Of a stretch of DNA of 56,296 bases, positions 8,228 through 15,581 are shown piece by piece. The notes beneath the pieces were generated by a model. That model ran no database searches, had not been told where the DNA came from, and saw nothing but the letters and a program-made list of their open reading frames with translations. The position numbers and the translations under genes are program-made. The DNA is from ANME-2 cluster archaeon. GTDB lineage: Archaea; Halobacteriota; Methanosarcinia; Methanosarcinales; Methanocomedenaceae. Numbering within the stretch: position 1 is the stretch's first letter; each line of letters begins with the position of its first letter. The stretch covers positions 1,569 to 57,864 of the forward strand of contig JAAXOC010000092.1 in the NCBI GenBank assembly GCA_014237145.1. Reading direction: 5' to 3'.

Positions 8228-8292
8228 AACACGGATTGTACGGATGCACACAGATACGAAAATAAATCCGTCTAATCAGTGTCATCTGTGTT
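8228..8292. repeat. Imperfect hairpin repeat of ACACGGAT/ACACAGAT type
   Basis: This is a 65-bp imperfect palindrome. The left arm has AACACGGATTGTACGGATGC and CACACAGAT, and the right arm AATCCGTCTAATCAGTGTC and ATCTGTGTT. It is intergenic and has no ORF. Like the CACAGAG hairpin at 6012-6077 it consists of iterated 7-10 bp words arranged symmetrically, but the words differ. Confidence 0.7.
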
Positions 8293-8384
8293 ATATTTAA
8301 ACTAAATTGGTTAATTATAAAAAATCATTGGTTATTTGGAAAACGATGCATATCGAATCAGTCAAACTCCTTAACCGATGACTA

Positions 8385-8497
8385 ATGGAATGCACCATAC
8401 AGGTCTCGTTACATCTCGAATGGGATTGGCCGTGACTGCATTCTATGGGTGTTTTGTGCATAATTTAAAAATATCTGAACCAAAACCACAACAGTGA
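8385..8497 (+). pseudogene. Frameshifted copy of a tiny protein family (relic)
   Basis: From ATG at 8385 the frame reads MECTIQVSLHLEW. After a one-base deletion near 8423 it continues GLAVTAFYGCFVH to a stop at 8495-8497. It aligns start to start with the intact 33-residue minus-strand ORF at 41367-41468 (IQVSL, EWG, AVT/SVT, G.[FY]VH). No ribosome binding site is evident here. The family is not recognised. It lies between the inositol monophosphatase gene and the RelBE remnant. Confidence 0.5.
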
Positions 8498-8516
8498 CGC
8501 TAAAATTTGGGTACGG

Positions 8517-8715
8517 AGTCAAACATTGCGACGGAATACCCAACCGCAGCAGAGCTGCAGGGTATAGTGATTAAGATCAAGTGCACATTATCGATATACT
8601 TTATCGTGATGTTCAAAATTAATGAAAATTACTGTTTCGTTTTTCTTATCAATCGAGTCAAACGTTGCGCTGGCACACCCAACCGCAGCAGAGCTGTGGG
8701 GTATAATAATTAATA
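8517..8715. repeat. Direct repeat pair (about 60 bp, 139 bp apart) with internal hairpin
   Basis: Copies at about 8517-8577 and 8656-8715 share GTCAAAC.TTGCG and then CCCAACCGCAGCAGAGCT. The core CCGCAGC-AGA-GCTG(C/T)(A/G)GG can fold as a hairpin in both copies. The right copy supplies the last 17 codons of the relE-like frame. The repeat has therefore joined onto, and probably truncated, that gene. Its origin is unknown. Confidence 0.75.
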
Positions 8716-8909
8716 TAAACAAGCACAAACGAACCAACATGAACTCTTCGTTTCCCTTTTAGCACGTTTCGGAGTGGCTTCCCCAATTCAGGATTTATAC
8801 TAATCTCGAGTATTTTGTGAATTATTCTCTGATAAAGAATATAATCCTTCTTTTTTATCTTTTGAAGAATTGTCTCCAGAACATTCTCAAACTGGATGTT
8901 ATATGGCAT
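8658..8909 (-). pseudogene. RelE/ParE-superfamily toxin with replaced C-terminus
   Basis: The frame starts at ATG 8909 (MPYNIQFENV), three bases after the antitoxin stop. Residues 1-65 are typical of archaeal RelE-type mRNA interferases (NPELGKPLRNVLKG and RRVHVGSFVLVY). The usual C-terminal strands with catalytic residues (normally a FLDFDHHD-like ending) are missing. The frame instead runs into the 8656-8715 repeat and ends YTPQLCCGWVCQRNV. It is probably an inactive toxin, or one altered by the repeat. It forms an operon with the antitoxin upstream. Confidence 0.65.
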
Positions 8910-8911
8910 GG

Positions 8912-9136
8912 TCAAAGAAAACTTTTTTCAAACTCTTCAGGGGTATATTGCGTAAATTTACCTTCTTTAACCCTGCGTTCGGCTGCCTCAACCTTTTTTA
9001 TAAATTCTTTGCGGATTTTTTCTTCAGGTGGATAAAATTCATCCCTGATTATATCAAGTACCTCTGTCAGAATCTCCTGCCTCAACTCTTTTTTTAATAT
9101 TAATTTTAATTCATCCAGATTTGCGATTGCGCCCAT
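8912..9136 (-). CDS. RelB-like antitoxin
   Basis: This 74-residue protein runs from ATG at 9136 to a stop adjoining the toxin start. It is mostly helical and charged (ELKLILKKEL, RKEFIKKVEAAERRVKEG and a YTPEEFEKSFL tail). That pattern matches archaeal antitoxins encoded just before RelE-type toxins. A longer frame extends upstream to 9547 but reads through TIR-WD40 pseudogene DNA and is not credible. No clear ribosome binding site precedes the ATG. In the intact state it would bind and neutralise the toxin and repress the operon. Confidence 0.65.
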   Translation of the reverse strand: MGAIANLDELKLILKKELRQEILTEVLDIIRDEFYPPEEKIRKEFIKKVEAAERRVKEGKFTQYTPEEFEKSFL

Positions 9137-9353
9137 AAGAATAAATAGAATTTCATGGACTTTAAAGATTTGTATTGATTTCAAAATTTGAGCATGAGCA
9201 TGGTGAAGAGCATCACCGAATGAGGGTGCCATACTGCCGCAAGCATGCGGAATGTGTGGAGAGCGTGCAGATGGGGGCGGTTGGTTGTGGCTGTGCCTGT
9301 GCCTGGGGTGTCGGTGTTCGAAGAGCGGGCCAGGGTGGGGTATGAAATCGCCA

Positions 9354-9886
9354 TCAGCAGTGTGGATGAGGAGCAGGTGGAGACTTGATATCCCACACCC
9401 TGAGAGTCTTATCACTTGATCCTGAGATTGCGTGTTTTCCATTTGGCGTAACAGCAACCGCATCGACCCGGTCGGTGTGACCTTCGAGGGTACGGATGAA
9501 CCGTGTCCAATCTTCATCAATATCAAGGTTTGTAAAATGCACAGCACTCATACCGTGGGGCAGGCTCTGGAAGTCAAGATCAGGTGAGGCGATCACAGGT
9601 AGCACACAGACACCTTCCTGCCTCGCGATCCGCCATTCCCTGCGCACTATATATGAGTCCATTGCAGCAGGTGTCATCACCAGCACCATGTGTTCAACGT
9701 GTTCGCTTGTGAGCGCGGCAACGATCTGCTGCCACCAGGCTTCGCCCACTTCAATCTCGATCATGTACTACCACACAGCAAAGCCATACTTTTCGGTCAG
9801 GCGGCGGCGCAGGTCTTTGGCAAAGTCTTCTCCATCGCTGCAGCATAGGAGATGAATATACGAGGAGGGCTGAATGGTGGGTGCAT
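9354..9886 (-). pseudogene. TIR-WD40 protein, broken by frameshift and amber codon
   Basis: Reading from ATG at 9886 gives MHPPFSPPRIFISY, the first strand of a TIR domain. A one-base loss near 9841 shifts the frame, after which SDGEDFAKDLRRRL and EKYGFAVW follow. A TAG at about 9769-9771 interrupts, and then come EVGEAWWQQI, LVMTPAAM and VRREWR, the rest of a TIR domain. One WD40 unit follows (LEGHTDRVDAVAVTPNG, SDKTLRVWDIK) before the sequence degenerates. Intact TIR-WD40 proteins are NAD-consuming or signalling immune sensors. The GC-rich 9137-9353 stretch downstream encodes nothing recognisable. Confidence 0.8.
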
Positions 9887-9991
9887 GATTTCAGCATGGT
9901 TTGTATCTTCTTAAATCATTCATATTGCACACTCGGAAATATGTGTAACCGGAAGTACTGATCACAGAGAAAAAACACGCAATACAATTAC

Positions 9992-10075
9992 TACCAATAC
10001 AAAGGTAATAAACTGACAGATGAACTACCAACATAAAGGTAATATATTTATATAATCATTACCAACATAAAGGTA
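9992..10075 (+). promoter_or_regulatory. Three operator-like repeats at 34-bp spacing with TATA box
   Basis: TACCAATACAAAGGTA at 9992 and two copies of TACCAACATAAAGGTA at 10026 and 10060 are spaced exactly 34 bp apart. Each is an imperfect palindrome (TACC...GGTA, extended to ATTACC...GGTAAT in the third copy). An AT-rich TATA candidate (10043-10056) lies between copies 2 and 3. Copy 3 touches the ATG at 10076, where it would overlap the transcription start. This layout suggests binding by an oligomeric repressor, possibly the downstream protein itself. Confidence 0.7.
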
Positions 10076-11506
10076 ATGATCGATTCAGAAGACAATGTCC
10101 AAAAAATATTGGATGTATTGTATGAGTATAATCCTTGGTGGAAAAGCAGTGAGTTTCACATTCCGAAATACAGGACAAAATGGTTTGATTCACTGGCATC
10201 GGCAATGGATAGCCAAAATATCGAAATTGTTTATGGTCCACGGCAGGTTGGTAAAACAGTCTTGATGAAGCAAGTTGTGAAACACCTGATCGAATATGAA
10301 CATGTTTCACCACACAATATCATGTATATTTCCATGGATCACACATCCATTGACATGATCTGCCCTGAGCCTGTCAAAGATATAATTGATGTTTATTCCA
10401 CCTTCGTTAAACCTTCCGGGAGCGAAAAAGCATATATTTTCCTTGACGAAATACAGACTATTGCTAATTGGAGCAATTATCTGAAACAATTCCATGACCT
10501 GCAATCTCCTCTTAAGTTCACAGTTTCAGGTTCATCAAGTACTGAAATTGAAAAAGGCGGTTCGGAATCGTTGATCGGAAGGTCACGACTTCGTTTGATG
10601 CTTCAGTGGAAGTTTGCAGATTATGTCAATTATTCTCTTTTCAAGGAAGAATATCCATCAAGATTATGCGATATGGCAGACGCTACACCAGTCACGAATG
10701 CACTCATTGAAAGGGATGCAGGTGCGATGTTTGATGCTTTACTGGTGTATCGTGATGCATTACTGAAGAATGGCATATCCCTTGACAAATATATTCTCGA
10801 TTACATCGTAAAAGGCGGTTATCCTGCACTTTTAGATGCCGATCTTGAAACATCAAGGGATGTGCTTATGGAGCGGTTTGGGTTGACCATACATAAGGAT
10901 ATAATGCGAATGTTTTCTGTCCGGAACATAAAGGGGCTGGAAAATCTCGTGTTGCGGTGCGCTATGCAGAGTGGACAAATGACCGATTATCATGGTTTTT
11001 CAAAGTCCATTGGCATAAAGTATGATACATTCATGGTATACCTCGGGTATCTCACTGATGTTTTTATGATATCAGAGTCACGTTTCTATTCAAATGCGGA
11101 CAGTACTTTCAAGAAAGGAAAAAAACTGTATTTGCGTGACCACCCCACAAGAAACGTACTTGTCGGACTATTGAACAGGCGTTTGTTTGAATTTGGTGAG
11201 GAGATCGGTAAAACCGTGGAAACGATCGTTTCAGACCATGCATCAAGATTAGTGTATAAATTGGAAGGGCGCATGCAGAGTTATTACTGGAAAGGGAAAA
11301 AAGAAGTGGATGTAGTGATCAAACTCGGCCCGATCCCAATTCCGGTTGAGGTCAAATATCAAGAACATCCTGACGACATAGGGGGGGTTAAAGAGTTTAT
11401 GAATGAGTTTGACACAGGGATCGGTATTGTTGTTACCAAGAATACTTTACGGCTTGATGGTGATATTTTGTTTGTGCCACTGCCTCTGTTCCTTGCAGTT
11501 TGCTGA
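10076..11506 (+). CDS. AAA_14 ATPase with DUF4143 domain
   Basis: This 476-residue P-loop ATPase has Walker A GPRQVGKT (54-61), Walker B IFLDE (121-125) and sensor FTVSGSS (about 148-154). The C-terminal DUF4143 region ends in a PD-(D/E)xK-like fold with KEVDVVI and PVEVKY near residues 410-430. These proteins are common, often horizontally moved archaeal and bacterial ATPases of unknown role. The nuclease-like tail suggests DNA transactions. The start is fixed by the AAGGTAATG junction, and the mRNA is probably nearly leaderless. It is monocistronic, in a defence-rich region. Confidence 0.85.
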   Translation: MIDSEDNVQKILDVLYEYNPWWKSSEFHIPKYRTKWFDSLASAMDSQNIEIVYGPRQVGKTVLMKQVVKHLIEYEHVSPHNIMYISMDHTSIDMICPEPVKDIIDVYSTFVKPSGSEKAYIFLDEIQTIANWSNYLKQFHDLQSPLKFTVSGSSSTEIEKGGSESLIGRSRLRLMLQWKFADYVNYSLFKEEYPSRLCDMADATPVTNALIERDAGAMFDALLVYRDALLKNGISLDKYILDYIVKGGYPALLDADLETSRDVLMERFGLTIHKDIMRMFSVRNIKGLENLVLRCAMQSGQMTDYHGFSKSIGIKYDTFMVYLGYLTDVFMISESRFYSNADSTFKKGKKLYLRDHPTRNVLVGLLNRRLFEFGEEIGKTVETIVSDHASRLVYKLEGRMQSYYWKGKKEVDVVIKLGPIPIPVEVKYQEHPDDIGGVKEFMNEFDTGIGIVVTKNTLRLDGDILFVPLPLFLAVC

Positions 11507-11605
11507 TGGATGGTTTTGCTTCAATTGCGAATTAAAAAATATGAGATGAGGTGAACCCATTCTTTTTCATCAACTCCACTTTTCCCAGATCTATAGTTAG
11601 ACGTA

Positions 11606-12115
11606 TCACTTATAGTAGAACTCTCGGACTTTACTTTGCCATTTTAGAAAAACACCAGACAAAGCTCTTTTTTCATCAGAACTCATCTTATGGGTGGGCA
11701 TTTTGTGTACAAACACATCTGTAACTCCACGATCGAACACCCCTCCCGATATTCCATCTTCTTAAAAAACAAGTGTCGGCAATCCGAGAGAATACAATAT
11801 CCCTGATTCAAGATGGTTCCAAGGAGTGGGAAATTTTACCGTGCTGCCAACGTCAACAGCATACTCTTTATTCGTGCCTCGTTTCCATGTGCCAGAACTT
11901 GTCTCAAATTGTTCGAATCCCAATATGATTCCACCAGCACAATGCTTGGATATTACATAGACCTCTCGAAGTGGGAGCTCCGTGGGATAATCCGAACGGC
12001 CCAAAGTCCGGGGTTCTAATTCAAAGCGATTAATCGCCTCCAATACAATCTTCATAGATGCTTCTTGGTTAATATTGAGTAAAGTTGGACTGGAAACAAA
12101 TACAGGTATTTTCAT
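11606..12115 (-). pseudogene. Nucleotide-processing-like (TIR/deoxyribosyltransferase-fold) gene with in-frame TAA
   Basis: The frame from ATG 12115 encodes 117 residues (MKIPVFVSSPTLLN start; HLESGILYSLGLPTLVF end) to a TAA at 11762-11764. The same frame continues with EDGISGGVFDRGVTDVFVHK and KWQSKVREFYYK to a TGA at 11606-11608. The whole would be about 169 residues, so one nonsense change (AAA to TAA would suffice) splits it. The N-terminal strand and the ExG....LGLP element resemble nucleoside deoxyribosyltransferase, TIR or SLOG-like folds (inference). It follows the PfkB-AAA+ gene by 19 bp on the same strand. The 118-residue product might still be made. Confidence 0.55.
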
Positions 12116-12134
12116 CTATCTAATCCTCCAGCTG

Positions 12135-14306
12135 TTATCTATCATGGATAGCCTCTGCCAACCGTTCCCGCGACGCACCAAGTATCACATCGCTCACCAG
12201 AAGACGCGAGAACGACTCTTCATCAAGATGCAGCTTGAGCTGCTCCTTTGCAGGAAGATAAGCCTGTTCCCATGACCGCCGCCCGTTTAACATGCTCATC
12301 TCGATGATGGCTTCGATCGAACGTGTGCCATGTTTATAACTTTTGACGTTGATCAGTGCCCGCAGCACGCCGTCATCGATCCTGAGATGTTTCCTGCTGT
12401 CAAAGAGGTTATCTGCCTTCTGTTCGAGTAGAGAACGAAGTAGCATCGAGCGCCTGATTACAAATACCGTATCCTCTGCCCCTCTTTGGTTAGGTCCCCT
12501 TATATTTACGTAACCGCGCAGACGGCTTGTGAAATCGGGTCCTTTTGCATCTTTATACATCCTCTCTTCTTCAGGGTCCATAGTATCGGCATCATCGGCA
12601 TCGTCTCCAGAGAATCTTTCAAATGTATTGTTTATTCCGCCTGCAAAGACAAAGATCGATCTGCCGATGGGATGCATCGTCTCCCTCTCCATGAATTTTC
12701 CGTCCTGCATCGGTTCTAAAAAGTATTTCAGCCAGCCAAGTTTCCCATTAAAATCCGAATCGAACTCATCAAAAAAGACGAGCGGGATCTTCCCCTCAAG
12801 TGCAAGGTCGCGGACCTTATGAAACGCGCTGATCAGGTCAGACTTTGAATCAAACTGGGAAAGATTGAAATTCAATAGCTCAATCCTATCTGAAGCGATA
12901 CTCTTTGCGATCTCGGTTATACCAAAAGATTTGCCAGAACCGGGCGAACCAAAGACCGCTATTGAAAGCGGCCGGGTATAGCTATCTGATTCGATATACT
13001 CCCGCATCAGGTTCTTTATACTGTGAAAGCTCTCAATCTCATTGCGGTCAACACTCTTTAACTTCCCGAAGTTACCTATTGGGACGTTTTTAAGTGAAGC
13101 AGTCTCTCCTTCCTTTACAATTCCATAAGCGATGCGCTCCAGCACGGGATCGTTGATCTCTTTGAGGATGCACCACGTGTGCGGATCCGCATCCTCTGCC
13201 GTGTTCTGATCAGATATTGCCACATCAGCTATGGAATCACCACTCTGTTCACCGGCTAAAAAAATACCAGCTACGTGGTAGGGATATTCAGGTTCTTGTT
13301 CTTGTTCTTGTTCAGGTTCGTCCTTTCCAAAACCTTGCCTGACAAGTTCCCGGGAGGCATTTAACCCATCCCGCACCGCCTTTCCCACCGCATCAGAAAG
13401 TGAGTCCCCACAAACACACTGGACAGCGATCCTTGCTGCGAGTGCGGCAACGAATACGGAAGAGATTCCTTGCATCTTTCCTGGGTAGTTATGCGTAAAG
13501 TCGCCCTCGCTCATGGTCGGATCGAAGTACAGCCGGGCTGTTGCATGGTCGCCCGCCAACGTGTAATGTATCGCGCCTTCGAGACCGAAGCGAACCACAA
13601 GATTGCTACAGCCTGTAAGCCCCAGTCCGGCGTTGTATGCCATCTGCCAGACGAATTCCTTTGCTGTCCGCTCCCATGAAAGAGAGCGGCTGATGTTCAT
13701 ACCGCTTGCACGCAGATCATCCGCGGTCACGACCACAACCAGCCTTTCAGAATGCTTCTTTGAGACGTGCCCCCACAGATCACCGGAAGCAAGAGGGCGG
13801 TGCATCTTGCATACCACGATGGGTTTTGCCCCTTCGTCCTGTATCGCTAAAGGCAATTTTGTTTTATCATCACGAAATCCGTTCCCTGCATCGTCGAGAA
13901 CCACCATATATGCACGAGGATCGTCATCTTTAAAGGAAAGTGGCACCCTGGCGTCTGCGGTGGGTCCTGTAAACCCTCGGCAACGCCCGATTCGGTAAAC
14001 CATCCGGTCTTTATCCATATCCTTATGGTCTGATGAATATGGGAAAAGCTCCAATTCGGCGTTTGAGTGAAGGAGGACCTTCGGGGGAATTTTATCGATA
14101 TTCTTCAACTGCGGCGAAACCACATTGATACCGGTTGCAGTGCGCATAAAATCCGCTAAAAGAAGCGCACCTCCGGGTTTTGCGGTCATGCGCGTCCCTG
14201 AGTAAAGTTTCCAGTTTAGCCCCGCATCTTCAGGTTTTGTTGGCCATTGCAGCCAGTCAATGCAGACATCCCCGGTAACAACGATTGTGGGGTTCTTACT
14301 CTCCAT
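12135..14306 (-). CDS. PfkB/ribokinase-like and AAA+ ATPase fusion protein
   Basis: This 723-residue protein has a strong AAGGAGG ribosome binding site before ATG 14306. Residues 1-320 resemble a PfkB/ribokinase sugar or nucleoside kinase (VVTGDVCIDW, GGALLLADFM, VVVTADDLR). The catalytic GAGD motif is replaced by GKMQGISSVF (276-285), so it may bind but not phosphorylate a ligand. A linker with a Gln-Glu microsatellite (about 331-340) follows. Residues 430-720 are an AAA+ ATPase with Walker A GSPGSGKS (453-460), Walker B LVFFDE (509-514), sensor FAGGINN and a candidate arginine finger in SRLRG (about 595). It lies between a TIR fragment and a nucleotide-processing-like gene, suggesting a nucleotide-sensing defence ATPase (inference). 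Confidence 0.8.
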   Translation of the reverse strand: MESKNPTIVVTGDVCIDWLQWPTKPEDAGLNWKLYSGTRMTAKPGGALLLADFMRTATGINVVSPQLKNIDKIPPKVLLHSNAELELFPYSSDHKDMDKDRMVYRIGRCRGFTGPTADARVPLSFKDDDPRAYMVVLDDAGNGFRDDKTKLPLAIQDEGAKPIVVCKMHRPLASGDLWGHVSKKHSERLVVVVTADDLRASGMNISRSLSWERTAKEFVWQMAYNAGLGLTGCSNLVVRFGLEGAIHYTLAGDHATARLYFDPTMSEGDFTHNYPGKMQGISSVFVAALAARIAVQCVCGDSLSDAVGKAVRDGLNASRELVRQGFGKDEPEQEQEQEPEYPYHVAGIFLAGEQSGDSIADVAISDQNTAEDADPHTWCILKEINDPVLERIAYGIVKEGETASLKNVPIGNFGKLKSVDRNEIESFHSIKNLMREYIESDSYTRPLSIAVFGSPGSGKSFGITEIAKSIASDRIELLNFNLSQFDSKSDLISAFHKVRDLALEGKIPLVFFDEFDSDFNGKLGWLKYFLEPMQDGKFMERETMHPIGRSIFVFAGGINNTFERFSGDDADDADTMDPEEERMYKDAKGPDFTSRLRGYVNIRGPNQRGAEDTVFVIRRSMLLRSLLEQKADNLFDSRKHLRIDDGVLRALINVKSYKHGTRSIEAIIEMSMLNGRRSWEQAYLPAKEQLKLHLDEESFSRLLVSDVILGASRERLAEAIHDR

Positions 14307-14380
14307 GCTCTCTCCTCCTTTGCATTATGATTCATACCTATAGCGTTTACAATCAGATAAATTCATCTGCGTTCTCTCGT

Positions 14381-14569
14381 TCATGCACCAATCAGCCAGT
14401 CATATCCCTCAATGGCATCGCGGAGTTCCTGCAGGAATGTCAGACCGCGGCTCTGCATGGTCTGTCTGTCCCACCATACATCGAAACCATGCTCGGTCAG
14501 ATCATTGTGGAGCTGCTCGACGAATGGCTCATCATCGGCACGCGCGTATGAGATGAAAATTTCTGCCAT
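14381..14569 (-). pseudogene. Truncated TIR-domain gene
   Basis: ATG at 14569 follows AAGGGG. The 62-residue product is the first half of a TIR domain: FISYARADDEPFVEQL, GFDVWWDR and FLQELRDAIEGYDWLI, then GA and a stop. The strands and helices after the DWLI strand are absent, although FISY and WWDR are perfect. A deletion or early stop has removed the rest. The 74 bp to the PfkB-AAA+ gene hold no remainder. In a full-length ancestor this would be the NAD-cleaving or signal-producing partner of the operon. Confidence 0.7.
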
Positions 14570-14923
14570 TGGATCCCCTTCAACTGGTTCGTTAAAGGAG
14601 ATTGTGATGGTTGTTATTAATGGCTTATGCCTTCTCTCAAATCTGTAGGATCATTTCCCAAATCTCCTGCAAGTCTGCTCCTAGGGACGCTGGATCACGG
14701 TCTAAAAGTAAGACTAAAAAATGCGGTGGGAAACAAAACGGGAATTGCTGGTTGATGGCAGATTAATGTTTTGATCGGGACTACACAAATTGGTTTAATT
14801 GTTATTGGTTTTCAGTGGATATTTGAAAGGCAGGTTTGATTACCTTTCCATCAGCTTCAATTACACTCAAAATTATATTACATCATCCTAAAACCGTTGA
14901 CCATATATTCCGGTTTTACCCGT
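14570..14923. other. Intergenic region, nothing recognised
   Basis: About 350 bp separate the TIR fragment from the YhbY gene. No ORF with family similarity, RNA gene or repeat was recognised. It presumably carries the minus-strand promoter of the TIR/PfkB-AAA+ genes. Confidence 0.5.
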
Positions 14924-15178
14924 TTATTTGCGATATAATACTGCACTACTTCCTCTAATTTCGATAAGCTGGGACCCGGTACGTTTTGCAAGTTCCTCGG
15001 CAATAGCCTTGCGGTCCATATCTCCCAGTGCAGATTTTAATATCTTTACCTTTACCAGTTTATTTTGTTTTAGCTGCCTGAGCAGTTCCTCGATCAGCGA
15101 GTCAGTAACACCGTTTTTTCCTATGTTCAATAAAGGTGTTAAGTGGGCAGCATCATGTTTTAATTTATATATGTCCAT
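14924..15178 (-). CDS. YhbY/CRM-domain RNA-binding protein
   Basis: This protein of about 84 residues has the CRS1-YhbY (CRM) fold signature: KHDAAHLTPLLNIGKNGVTD with the GxxG-like turn, LVKVKI, and a C-terminal IRGSSAVLYRK. YhbY proteins bind RNA and associate with ribosome precursors in bacteria. Archaeal members are uncharacterised stand-alone versions. Starts at 15193 (GTG), 15184 (ATG) and 15178 (ATG) are possible. 15178 gives MDIYKLKHDAA, which best matches family length, with GGATG upstream. It lies 34 bp after the Roadblock gene. Confidence 0.8.
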   Translation of the reverse strand: MDIYKLKHDAAHLTPLLNIGKNGVTDSLIEELLRQLKQNKLVKVKILKSALGDMDRKAIAEELAKRTGSQLIEIRGSSAVLYRK

Positions 15179-15212
15179 TTTCATCCAAACCACAAAAAAA
15201 ATAAATCAAAGC

Positions 15213-15578
15213 TTAAAGTAATCCCTTGATGATCTTGGACGCTTTTTCCAGTTCCAATAATATCAGGCCAAGACCCGCATCAGGGGTTGTAAGTACGATT
15301 AATAGTGCCTTTGGGCCCGCACCTGTGGCAATAAGCTTTCCATGTTCTGATTCCACGATCACCCTTTCCGGGATACCTTTACCTAACTCAGTAGTAGCAG
15401 TCTCTGCTGCACCCAGCATGGTAGCCGACATTGCCGCAAAAGTCTCTGCATGTTGTCCTATGGGCATAATTGCCTTCATGAGAAGTCCATCCCTGCTGGC
15501 AGCGGCGCTAGCTTCGACTCCGCCTACTTTTTTCAAGTCAGTAAGCACTTTCTCCAATGCCTCCAAAGTCGAATCCAT
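15213..15578 (-). CDS. Roadblock/LC7 domain protein
   Basis: This 121-residue single-domain protein has the Roadblock pattern: N-terminal amphipathic helix (LEALEKVLTDLKKV), VEASAAASRDGLLMKA, a central helix (AETFAAMSATMLGAAETA) and VIVESEHGKLIATGAG. Bacterial MglB of this family is the activator of the small GTPase MglA. It lies 3 bp after the Arf-like GTPase gene on the same strand, so it is the likely partner of that GTPase. The start ATG 15578 is close behind the upstream stop, with AGGAGG overlapping the previous coding end. Confidence 0.88.
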   Translation of the reverse strand: MDSTLEALEKVLTDLKKVGGVEASAAASRDGLLMKAIMPIGQHAETFAAMSATMLGAAETATTELGKGIPERVIVESEHGKLIATGAGPKALLIVLTTPDAGLGLILLELEKASKIIKGLL

Positions 15579-15581
15579 CCG

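Noticed and set aside
8912-9547. 211-codon ORF ending in the antitoxin
   Set aside because: The upstream 135 codons read the TIR-WD40 pseudogene in the wrong frame. Only the last 74 residues are antitoxin-like.
10000-10075. CRISPR-like array from the 34-bp-spaced repeats
   Set aside because: Only three 16-bp copies with AT-rich promoter spacers and no cas genes. Fits operators instead.
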